Positions 1 to 5,314 of a DNA stretch of 5,350 nt are shown here, piece after piece (position 1 is the stretch's first letter; each line of letters begins with the position of its first letter). The stretch is from an uncultured beta proteobacterium. GTDB lineage: Bacteria > Pseudomonadota > Gammaproteobacteria > Burkholderiales > Burkholderiaceae_C. A program made the position numbers and the translations under genes. Location of the stretch: positions 1-5,350 of the forward strand of contig CAIYQF010000295.1 in assembly GCA_903928325.1 (NCBI GenBank), written 5' to 3'. The notes under the pieces are model-generated. The model was not told the DNA's origin, searched no databases, and saw only the letters and a program-made list of their open reading frames with translations.

Positions 1-291
1 CCCAAAAACTCCAGGCGTCATGGTTAGCGCCTGTGTGTAGTCGGCCACTGGAGACGTGTAGTTGCGAATGAATTCATCAGTCACAGTCGATTGCGCCGAG
101 CGGGCTTCCAAGGACACTTGCGGCAGCGCTGCATCAGTAGCCCGCTTTGCCCCAGATATCTCTACGGCATTCAATGAAACAGCATCTTGTGCATGAGCGA
201 TAACGGGAGCTGCGATACACAAAAGTGCCAACGCGCGCGATATATTGCGTACGCTTTTGCGAATGATATGGGGAGGGTTTTGTAATTTCAT
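1..291 (-). CDS. TonB-dependent outer-membrane receptor, N-terminal 97 codons (runs off left edge)
   Basis: This is the start of an outer-membrane receptor that would import a ligand into the periplasm using energy from TonB. The first 34 residues form a signal peptide: basic residues (RKSVR), a hydrophobic core (ALALLCIAAPVIA), and a likely cut at AHA|Q. Residues about 41-47 (NAVEISG) lie where a TonB box is expected. Residues about 64-97 (ARSAQSTVTDEFIRNYTSPV, then ADYTQALTMTPGVFG) have the opening of a plug domain, including the usual helix followed by TPG. I chose the ATG at 291 because the signal peptide follows directly; no clear Shine-Dalgarno precedes it. The barrel is outside the window, so the ligand cannot be judged. 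It lies 210 bp downstream of the phosphatase on the same strand and faces away from the exb/tonB operon. Family assignment is fairly secure; substrate is unknown. Confidence 0.85.
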   Translation of the reverse strand, partial: MKLQNPPHIIRKSVRNISRALALLCIAAPVIAHAQDAVSLNAVEISGAKRATDAALPQVSLEARSAQSTVTDEFIRNYTSPVADYTQALTMTPGVFG

Positions 292-372
292 GAAACGAAA
301 GTAATTGATATAAAAAGAAATTTGACCGGCCGGATTTCAATCTTTAATGTGCAATACCCATGTGACAGCATC

Positions 373-471
373 ATGACCAGGAAGCCAATCACCGTGCGCT
401 CCAAGCCGCAGTGGGATGCATATGCCAACGCCCGCTGGCCACGATCAAAGTTGGCGCTGCGCACCACATAA
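373..471 (+). CDS. Possible small basic ORF, 32 codons, unrecognised
   Basis: The ORF starts ATG ACC AGG AAG and ends TAA, encoding about 32 residues (MTRKPITVRSKPQWDAYANA, then RWPRSKLALRTT). It is strongly basic, with eight Arg/Lys and no acidic residue except one Asp. By hand count about three quarters of its codons end in G or C, unlike the A/T-rich DNA to its left. There is no good Shine-Dalgarno before the ATG, and the frame stays open upstream to about 286 (GTG at 349 is an alternative start). It sits alone on the plus strand between two minus-strand genes. It may be a real small protein, a remnant of an older gene, or chance. I do not recognise it. Confidence 0.2.
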   Translation: MTRKPITVRSKPQWDAYANARWPRSKLALRTT

Positions 472-492
472 AAAGCGGCCCGTAGCCCTAGG

Positions 493-510
493 GGTAAAGG
501 TTTATTTACC
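493..510. other. 6-bp inverted repeat around the phosphatase stop codon
   Basis: GGTAAA (493-498) and TTTACC (505-510) are perfect complements around a 6-nt loop that contains the phosphatase TAA stop. In the minus-strand transcript this could form a short hairpin. It is not followed directly by a U-run; the nearest is the five-base run opposite 470-474, about 18 nt further on. It may be part of a weak transcript end but does not meet the pattern of an intrinsic terminator. Confidence 0.3.
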
Positions 511-1983
511 GATGGTGAACGCGTCGACTTCGCGTCCGTCAGCAGTTACCTGCTGAATTTTTAAGGCCTTATCGCTGACATCCACAATGGTCAATGAGTG
601 AACATTTGAAATGAATGTTTTCGTGAACGGTTGCCATGAGTCGGGCGCATCGTGCTGGTCAACGTCGTAGAGTTCCTTGCCACCCGCGCCTGTGATGACG
701 TAAATAACGCCTTGCGGGTGGGTTTGTGTTTTGCCATCGAAACTCTTATCCAAGGTCCAACGACCGGCCACCACGCGACCGCGCACGACGGTGCCGTCCT
801 TACCACCCACTAGCAGCGTTCCGTTTTTTCCCTTATTGGGCTTGAACGTCATGGGATAGGTGCGCTGGTAGTTGTGCAAATGCCCATTGAGTACCAAATC
901 GACTTTTCCGGCTTCAAAAATCGGGGCCAGCAGACGCATGTGTTGCTGCTCTAGATGTTCGTTCGAGGAGTTAAAGCCCGGATGGTGAAAGGTAACAATA
1001 TGCCAAGTCGCCTTGTGAGAATCTGCCAAATCTCTAGCAACCCAGTCCTGTAACTCTCTATTTGTCCAGTCGACATAGGGATTGGAGTCCAACACCGTCC
1101 AGTGGGTATTGCCATAGTCAAACGAGTAATTGGCCATGCGCGGATACGCATCGCCAGCGGCCTGCAGAAACTGGCGGCGGTTGGCTTCGTTGGCTATCAA
1201 TCGCGGCACGATAGGGCCGCCCTCTACCCCCGTAGGACCATTGAGGGGCTGGTCCCAAAAGAAGTAATACGCCAAACCATCAGGAAAACGATTCAAATCC
1301 CGGTTATCAATGTCGTGGTTACCGGGCACCGTAAACATCGGCACCTGGCGCATCAAGGGCACGCCGTCACCCGTGACTTGGTCGGCGTTGTAGGTGGGCC
1401 AGAAATTTTTGTCGTATTCTGTGACCAGGCCGTATTCATACACAATGTCACCCGGAACCACTACGACGTCGGGCTTAGACAACCAAGCGCGCTGCGCCAT
1501 TTGCTTTTGTTCAGCCGTGCCGGCGCCGACATCACCAAACGCCACAAAACGGTAATCCTGGGTGGCTGACTTGGGGGCTTGTGCCTCCGATTGAAACACG
1601 GTCTGACCGTTTTTCAGCAAACGATATTCAAAGCGCTTCCCTGCTTCGAGATGGGTCAACGAGGAATTGTGCAGCAGGCGGGGGGCCAAACCGGCGATCA
1701 CCATGTGCGTCATTTGGGGCGCTTCCATCTCAAGCCAATTCACACCTGCGGACATGCGCAACTCCACAACCCATTGCGCATTTTCATCGGGGGTATGCCA
1801 CATCAATTGCAATCGATTCGCACCAGGATGGCGTCCAATTTGTAGATAAGGCTTCACGATGAAGGGGCTTGCAGCTACGACTTGCGATGCCGTTTGCGCG
1901 GCAGCAGGTAAGGCGGTGGTGCTTGCGACAAAGGGTAGCGTCAGTGCCAGTGCCAATGCCAGTAACGTGTTTGGTTGTTTCAT
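502..1983 (-). CDS. Exported purple-acid-phosphatase-type metallophosphoesterase
   Basis: This 493-residue protein should hydrolyse phosphomonoesters or related phosphates outside the cytoplasm at a two-metal centre. Residues 1-29 form a signal peptide (LLALALALTLPFVA core, cut near PAAA|Q). Residues about 43-135 look like the beta-sandwich N-terminal domain of purple acid phosphatases (VKPYLQIG, then RLQLMWHTP). The catalytic domain from about 144 shows all the family metal ligands: GDVG (Asp151), GDIVY (Asp179 and Tyr182), GNHD (Asn222, with His223), VTFHHP (His333) and GHLHNYQR (His368, His370). The FNSSNEH stretch after HHP also matches plant-type enzymes. The Tyr in GDxxY is what marks purple acid phosphatases within the wider superfamily. 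The gene begins 60 bp after the b561 stop, so the two are probably co-transcribed. Its upstream sequence has only a weak ribosome site. Class is confident; substrate is not known. Confidence 0.92.
   Translation of the reverse strand: MKQPNTLLALALALTLPFVASTTALPAAAQTASQVVAASPFIVKPYLQIGRHPGANRLQLMWHTPDENAQWVVELRMSAGVNWLEMEAPQMTHMVIAGLAPRLLHNSSLTHLEAGKRFEYRLLKNGQTVFQSEAQAPKSATQDYRFVAFGDVGAGTAEQKQMAQRAWLSKPDVVVVPGDIVYEYGLVTEYDKNFWPTYNADQVTGDGVPLMRQVPMFTVPGNHDIDNRDLNRFPDGLAYYFFWDQPLNGPTGVEGGPIVPRLIANEANRRQFLQAAGDAYPRMANYSFDYGNTHWTVLDSNPYVDWTNRELQDWVARDLADSHKATWHIVTFHHPGFNSSNEHLEQQHMRLLAPIFEAGKVDLVLNGHLHNYQRTYPMTFKPNKGKNGTLLVGGKDGTVVRGRVVAGRWTLDKSFDGKTQTHPQGVIYVITGAGGKELYDVDQHDAPDSWQPFTKTFISNVHSLTIVDVSDKALKIQQVTADGREVDAFTIGK
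1939..1965. repeat. Imperfect hexamer repeat inside the phosphatase signal peptide
   Basis: Four near-copies of AGTGCC (one reading AATGCC) run in tandem here. On the minus strand they encode the Leu-Ala alternation LALALALT of the signal peptide core (residues about 8-15). Each unit is two codons, so gain or loss of a copy would keep the frame and only change the length of the hydrophobic core. Confidence 0.5.
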
Positions 1984-2015
1984 AAAGTAAAAATGGATTG
2001 GGCAGAGGGTAGGTA

Positions 2016-2029
2016 TGCGCTTGTGCGCA
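2016..2029. other. Short hairpin in the b561-phosphatase spacer
   Basis: TGCGC (2016-2020) and GCGCA (2025-2029) are complementary with a TTGT loop, within the 60 bp between the b561 stop and the phosphatase start. No T-run follows on the minus strand, so it does not look like a terminator. It could be a small processing or stability element, or chance. Confidence 0.2.
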
Positions 2030-2043
2030 GAGGCGCAATCGGC

Positions 2044-2619
2044 CTATTGCAGTTCAGCTGGATGTGCATCGCTGCTTGCTGGCCACATGCGGCGAAGCAA
2101 GCCATCTTTAAGCACCAACTGGTGCCAGATGGCGACGGCTGCGTGCAGACCAGCCAGAATCAGAAGTGCATTTGCAAACCATCCATGCAGCTCCTTGGCA
2201 TCGTGGCGCAAGGCCTTGTTACCGGGATCAAACGCCGGGACCGTCACAAGATTAAACAAATTGTCGCCGCGGATCCAAACCAATGCGATGCCCGACACAA
2301 CCATCGCAGCGATCAGCGCATAGAGTAAATGGTGGCCTGCACTGGACGCCCGAACCATGGATCCACTGCCAACTGGCGGCAACTGACTGCCGCCATGACG
2401 CCGCCACATCACGCGGAAAACCAGTAAAACCCCTAACAATACTCCCAGGGCAATATGCGAACTACGGACCGTAATTCGTGGAGTCCCCTTGGGAAACCAA
2501 TCCAAAAACTCACCGGCGCTCCAGAGAAGCACAACAAACCCCGCGCTGACCCAATGCAGAAAACGGGTTTTTTTGTCGTACGAGAAAGGCTGGGCTGAAG
2601 AAATATTTTTCAAATCCAT
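2044..2619 (-). CDS. Cytochrome b561 family diheme membrane protein
   Basis: The 191-residue product is an inner-membrane b-type cytochrome of the bacterial b561 (CybB-like) family, which passes electrons between quinol and a periplasmic acceptor. Four membrane helices are visible at about 21-41, 54-72, 96-116 and 145-168. Candidate heme-ligand histidines are His22 (RFLHW, helix 1), His55 (SSHIALG, helix 2), and His145 and His159 (ELHGW and AGLHA, helix 4). His96/97 (GHHLLY) and His166 are also present. The frame stays open 47 codons further upstream, but I chose the ATG at 2619. The family pattern of a short polar N-terminus leading to RFLHW begins there, and GGAA lies just upstream. It is the first gene of the leftward group and probably co-transcribed with the phosphatase. 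Its electron acceptor is unknown. Confidence 0.88.
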   Translation of the reverse strand: MDLKNISSAQPFSYDKKTRFLHWVSAGFVVLLWSAGEFLDWFPKGTPRITVRSSHIALGVLLGVLLVFRVMWRRHGGSQLPPVGSGSMVRASSAGHHLLYALIAAMVVSGIALVWIRGDNLFNLVTVPAFDPGNKALRHDAKELHGWFANALLILAGLHAAVAIWHQLVLKDGLLRRMWPASSDAHPAELQ

Positions 2620-2643
2620 ATATTTCCAAATAATTACATGGAT
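2614..2643. other. Inverted repeat over the b561 start region
   Basis: ATCCAT (2614-2619) and ATGGAT (2638-2643) are perfect inverted copies separated by 18 bp of A/T-rich sequence. One arm covers the b561 start codon. The other arm includes an out-of-frame ATG followed at once by TAA on the minus strand. This could be a binding site or an RNA structure controlling b561 translation; the arms are short, so chance is possible. Confidence 0.25.
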
Positions 2644-2791
2644 AGCAAATCCACTCTCTTTTCTGCCGAACCAAAGGCCATTCCTAGCCTCGGCGACACG
2701 TTGAATTCTTAGTAGAACACTGGATTGCGTCACCCGCATGACAAATGCGACGGTGGACACAGACTAGTAAAATGCAGACCGGACACCGGAT

Positions 2792-2815
2792 GGCCTATTG
2801 GGCAATCGGCCGATT
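2792..2815. promoter_or_regulatory. Overlapping palindromes upstream of exbB, possible operator
   Basis: Two dyads overlap. The first, 2792-2811, is GGCC-T-ATTG-GG-CAAT-C-GGCC, symmetric at eight of ten pairs. The second, 2804-2815, is the perfect 12-bp palindrome AATCGGCCGATT. In addition CTATTGGG (2795-2802) recurs inverted as CCCAATAG at 2840-2847, inside the spacer of the candidate promoter. This layout suits a regulator binding upstream of and within the promoter. I cannot name the regulator. Confidence 0.4.
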
Positions 2816-2828
2816 AAATGCCTGCTCC

Positions 2829-2858
2829 TTAACCCGGCACCCAATAGTGACTTATAAG
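2829..2858 (+). promoter_or_regulatory. Candidate sigma-70-type promoter for exbB-exbD1-exbD2-tonB
   Basis: A -35-like TTAACC (2829-2834, four of six consensus bases) and a -10-like TATAAG (2853-2858, five of six) are separated by 18 bp. Transcription would begin near 2865, leaving a leader of about 100 nt before the exbB ATG. This is the best plus-strand match I found by eye; the leader length and the weak -35 leave it uncertain. Confidence 0.35.
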
Positions 2859-2916
2859 TTGCGTAAATCTGAAATATTGCACGTATCTAATTGCGTCTTG
2901 CTTGAGCCGGGCCCAC

Positions 2917-2936
2917 ATTGCGAGGCTGGTCGCAAT
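2917..2936. promoter_or_regulatory. Perfect 7-bp hairpin in the exbB leader
   Basis: ATTGCGA (2917-2923) and TCGCAAT (2930-2936) are exact reverse complements around the 6-nt loop GGCTGG, ending 27 nt before the exbB ATG. It could be a leader RNA structure or a protein-binding dyad downstream of the promoter. There is no T-run after it, so it is not an attenuator of the simple intrinsic kind. Confidence 0.4.
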
Positions 2937-2963
2937 CACTGTTACTACCTATCGCCTGCAACC

Positions 2964-3725
2964 ATGAAAATTTCTAAATCATTCGCTTCACTTTTTTGTC
3001 GCGCTTTGCTGGTCCTTAGCTTCACTGCTTGCAACGTATGGGCGCAGGGCGACGTTTCTGTTGGACCCATCAGCAATAACCCCTATGGCCTTGCCGCCTT
3101 ATGGAGCGGCTCCGACTTGGTTACCAAGACCGTGCTTATCTTGCTGTTCATCATGAGCGCGGGCAGTTGGTACATCACGGTCGTTAAGGTGCTGGAGCAG
3201 TCCAAAATGCTCCGCCAGGCCCGCACCGCCCAGGCTTTTTGGAACGCTGCCACCGTCGACGAAGGCACCCAGGCCCTGGAGTCAGACAGTGCGTTTCGCT
3301 TCATGGCCGACGCCGCCCACAACGCGGTGCAAAAGCACGACGGCCTGATGGGCCATATCCCGGTAAACGACTGGCTGGCCATGGGCATTGAGCGCGCGGT
3401 AGACCGTATCAATAGCAACGCCCAACAAGGACTGGCCTTTTTGGCTACCGTGGGCTCGATTTCGCCCTTTGTCGGCCTGTTTGGCACCGTGTGGGGTATC
3501 TACCACGCGCTTACCGCCATTGGCATCTCGGGCCAGGCATCCATTGACAAGGTGGCAGGCCCCGTAGGCGAGGCGCTGATCATGACCGCCATTGGCCTGG
3601 CGGTGGCTGTGCCAGCGGTGCTGGCCTACAACTGGCTGGTGCGGCGCAACAAAGCGGTGATGGACGAGGTGCGCGCCTTTGGCAGCGACCTGCACGCCGT
3701 GGTGCTGGGCACCATCAAAGCCTAA
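2964..3725 (+). CDS. exbB: ExbB, proton-channel subunit of the TonB energiser
   Basis: ExbB forms the inner-membrane pentamer that, with ExbD, converts proton flow into TonB motion. The 253-residue product begins with a signal-peptide-like segment (SFASLFCRALLVLSF, possible cut at VWA|Q28), as in ExbB proteins with an N-terminal extension. Helix 1 is at about 55-76 (VLILLFIMSAGSWYITVV), followed by a cytoplasmic stretch 77-157. Helix 2 spans about 158-182 (TVGSISPFVGLFGTVWGI) and helix 3 about 200-226 (VGEALIMTAIGLAVAVPAV). Thr175 in GLFGTVWGI and Thr208 in MTAIG match the two channel threonines of E. coli ExbB, with the same 33-residue spacing. I chose the ATG at 2964 because the in-frame upstream codons lack family features. 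No Shine-Dalgarno is obvious. It leads a four-gene operon, 7 bp before exbD1. Confidence 0.95.
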   Translation: MKISKSFASLFCRALLVLSFTACNVWAQGDVSVGPISNNPYGLAALWSGSDLVTKTVLILLFIMSAGSWYITVVKVLEQSKMLRQARTAQAFWNAATVDEGTQALESDSAFRFMADAAHNAVQKHDGLMGHIPVNDWLAMGIERAVDRINSNAQQGLAFLATVGSISPFVGLFGTVWGIYHALTAIGISGQASIDKVAGPVGEALIMTAIGLAVAVPAVLAYNWLVRRNKAVMDEVRAFGSDLHAVVLGTIKA

Positions 3726-3732
3726 AGCCACC

Positions 3733-4161
3733 ATGGCCATGAACGTAGGCCCCAGCGCCGAGGGCGACGACGCCGTCATGTCGACGATCAACACTACGCC
3801 CTTGGTGGACGTGATGCTGGTGCTCTTGATCATCTTCCTGATCACCATTCCGGTGGTCACCACCTCGATTCCCGTGGTGCTGCCCAAAGAGCGGGTGGAA
3901 GTGCGCGAGACCAAGCCCGAGAACATCATCATTTCGATAGACAAGGACAGCAAGGTCTTTTGGTATGACAGCCGCGTCGACAGCGTCGACGCCCTGGTTG
4001 CCAAACTCAAAAAAGTAGCGGCCATGAAACCCCAACCGGAGGTGCAGGTGCGCGGCGACATGGCGGCACGCTATGAGGGTGTCGGCAAGGTCTTGCTGGC
4101 CTGCCAGCGGGCTGGCATTGCCAAAGTCGCATTTATCACCGAGCCGCCCGCGCTGAACTAA
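3733..4161 (+). CDS. exbD: ExbD, first of two tandem copies
   Basis: ExbD is the single-pass subunit that sits in the ExbB pore, with its C-terminal domain in the periplasm. The 142-residue product has a short cytoplasmic N-terminus, one membrane helix at about 25-45 (VDVMLVLLIIFLITIPVV), and a periplasmic domain at about 60-140. Asp26 in INTTPLVDVML is the proton-carrying aspartate of the family (Asp25 in E. coli). The periplasmic part has the expected VQVRGD and YEGVGKVLLACQRAG elements. The start at 3733 gives a normal-length protein; an ATG two codons later is equally possible, and neither has a strong ribosome site, so translation may depend on coupling with exbB 7 bp upstream. A 9-bp direct repeat (CGTCGACAG-like) lies near 3974-3990. 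Confidence 0.94.
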   Translation: MAMNVGPSAEGDDAVMSTINTTPLVDVMLVLLIIFLITIPVVTTSIPVVLPKERVEVRETKPENIIISIDKDSKVFWYDSRVDSVDALVAKLKKVAAMKPQPEVQVRGDMAARYEGVGKVLLACQRAGIAKVAFITEPPALN

Positions 4162-4173
4162 GCCCCAATTTCT

Positions 4174-4602
4174 ATGGCCTTCAAGCTCAAGCCCTCCAGC
4201 AGCTCGGACGAACCCGAAGTATTGATGGAAATCAACACCACGCCGCTGATTGACGTGATGTTGGTGCTATTGGTCATGCTCATCATCACCATCCCCATCC
4301 AGCTGCACTCGGTAAATTTGGAAATGCCGTTGGGCGCGCCGCCGACCAACCAGGTCAAGCCCGAGAAAATCCAAATCGACATTGACGCTGCTAGCGTGGT
4401 CTATTGGCAAGGTGTGGCGGTGACGGCAGAAGCCCTGGACGAGAAGATGAAGGCGGTCAGCCAACAAAGCACCCAGCCCGAGGTGCACGTCCGCCCCGAC
4501 AAGGACGCGCGCTACGCCGTGTTTGCCAATGTGCTATCGAGTAGCAAGCGCGTGGGCTTGACCAAGATTGCCGTCATCGGCGCGGAGCAGTTTGTCCGAT
4601 GA
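4174..4602 (+). CDS. exbD: ExbD, second tandem copy, diverged
   Basis: This second 142-residue ExbD follows the first after 12 bp. It keeps the core INTTPLIDVMLVLLVMLIITIP with the essential aspartate at Asp27, and a single helix at about 26-44. The periplasmic domain has VHVRPDKDARYAVFANVLSS, parallel to the matching stretch in copy one. Outside the helix the two copies differ clearly, for example IQLHSVNLEMPLGAPPTNQ here against the VVTTSIPVVLPKERVE region there. That suggests an old duplication with separate roles rather than a recent copy. Two-ExbD operons are known in Xanthomonas and other proteobacteria. Its TGA overlaps the tonB ATG (ATGA), indicating translational coupling. Confidence 0.94.
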   Translation: MAFKLKPSSSSDEPEVLMEINTTPLIDVMLVLLVMLIITIPIQLHSVNLEMPLGAPPTNQVKPEKIQIDIDAASVVYWQGVAVTAEALDEKMKAVSQQSTQPEVHVRPDKDARYAVFANVLSSSKRVGLTKIAVIGAEQFVR

Positions 4603-5282
4603 ACGCCACGCTTACGCAGTCTGCCTACGGCAAACGCGATCCGGCAGGTCGCGTCAAGGGCATCGTCATTGTGGTAGCGGTGCATGCGCTCATTGGCTAC
4701 GCGCTGGTTTCTGGCATGGCGCGCAAAGGCCTGGATCTGGTCAAAAAGCCGCTCGAAGCGGTCCTGATTCAGGAGGTGATCATCCCGCCGCCCCCTCCAC
4801 CTCCACCGCCCAAAAAAGTGGAGCCGCCCAAAGAAATACCCAAGGTGCAGGCACCTCCACCGCCCTATGTGCCGCCACCGGATGTGCCACCGCCCGCGAC
4901 CAGCACGGCGCCGGTGATAGCTGCCACCTCAACACCACCGCCGGCACCAGCAGTGATTGCGCCGCCGCCGCCCGCCGCCCCTGCGGCGCCGGTGGCGCAT
5001 GTGCCCGCCCCGGCGGCATCGGCTCCAAAGCAAGCCTCGATTGGAGTGGCTTGTCCCACCCAGGTGGCGCCCGAGATGCCCCGGCGCGCCCTACAAGACG
5101 GCACCGAAGGCGTAGTCAAGGCGCAAATTCTGATTAAAAACGGCACGGTGCAGGAAGTCACCATTCTGTCCGGGCCCAGGGTCTTCCATGCGGCAGTAAA
5201 AGCCGCCATCCTGCGCTACAAGTGCGTGGCCGATGGGCCCGAGGTGGTGGCGACTCAGGATTTCAATTTCAAGTTGGAGTGA
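4599..5282 (+). CDS. tonB: TonB energy-transducing protein
   Basis: TonB carries energy from ExbB/ExbD across the periplasm to outer-membrane receptors such as the one at the left edge. The 227-residue product has an N-terminal membrane anchor at about 21-40 (GIVIVVAVHALIGYALVSGM). His29 sits where the E. coli anchor has its key His20, but the serine four residues earlier is replaced by Val25. A proline-rich spacer runs from 63 to about 143 and includes nine prolines in a row (63-71). The C-terminal domain is at about 148-227 (PTQVAPEMPRRALQDGTEG, VKAQILIKNGTVQEVTI, FHAAVKAAILRYKC). Cys152 and Cys209 lie at the start and late part of this domain and could form a disulfide. The start overlaps the exbD2 stop by ATGA. 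Last gene of the operon. Confidence 0.94.
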   Translation: MNATLTQSAYGKRDPAGRVKGIVIVVAVHALIGYALVSGMARKGLDLVKKPLEAVLIQEVIIPPPPPPPPPKKVEPPKEIPKVQAPPPPYVPPPDVPPPATSTAPVIAATSTPPPAPAVIAPPPPAAPAAPVAHVPAPAASAPKQASIGVACPTQVAPEMPRRALQDGTEGVVKAQILIKNGTVQEVTILSGPRVFHAAVKAAILRYKCVADGPEVVATQDFNFKLE

Positions 5283-5314
5283 GCAGTGGCACCCAGCCGC
5301 TGCCGGTCCTGCTC
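5281..5314. terminator. Inverted repeat after tonB, possible two-way transcript end
   Basis: GAGCAG (5281-5286) and CTGCTC (5309-5314) are perfect inverted copies, with a smaller GGCA/TGCC pair (5288-5291 and 5301-5304) inside. The left arm overlaps the tonB TGA. The right arm overlaps a TGA on the minus strand. That symmetry would suit a hairpin shared by two convergent genes. No T-run follows on either strand, so a classical intrinsic terminator is not shown. Confidence 0.3.

Larger units (their letters stand above)
2620..2963. promoter_or_regulatory. Divergent intergenic region between b561 and exbB
   Basis: These 344 bp separate the leftward b561-phosphatase genes from the rightward exb-tonB operon and must carry the promoters for both. 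The plus frame of exbB is open through much of it (from an ATG at 2745), but the encoded residues have no ExbB character, so I treat it as non-coding. It holds a candidate exbB promoter at 2829-2858, overlapping dyads at 2792-2815, and a hairpin at 2917-2936. I found no convincing -10/-35 pair on the minus strand and no good Fur box. Confidence 0.6.

Noticed and set aside
292..330. Fur box upstream of the receptor gene
   Set aside because: The A/T-rich stretch matches the GATAAT-type hexamers at fewer than half of positions.
362..369. Pho box upstream of the receptor gene
   Set aside because: On the minus strand CTGTCAC matches one half-site, but the second half 11 bp on does not match.
466..500. 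Intrinsic terminator for the phosphatase transcript
   Set aside because: There is a five-base U-run, but the stem directly before it is only about three pairs.
1102..1569. 155-codon plus-strand ORF antisense to the phosphatase
   Set aside because: It lies wholly opposite a gene with clear catalytic motifs, and its residues show no domain character.
2620..2760. Upstream extension of b561 by 47 codons
   Set aside because: The family pattern begins just after the ATG at 2619, which has GGAA before it.
2745..2963. Upstream extension of exbB by 73 codons
   Set aside because: The residues show no ExbB features, while a signal peptide and normal length follow from the ATG at 2964.
3282..4061. 259-codon minus-strand ORF antisense to exbB and exbD1
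   Set aside because: It crosses two confident genes; its open length follows from their G/C-rich codon pattern.
4568..5137. 189-codon plus-strand ORF in another frame over tonB
   Set aside because: It is a low-complexity shadow of the proline-rich spacer and has no family features.
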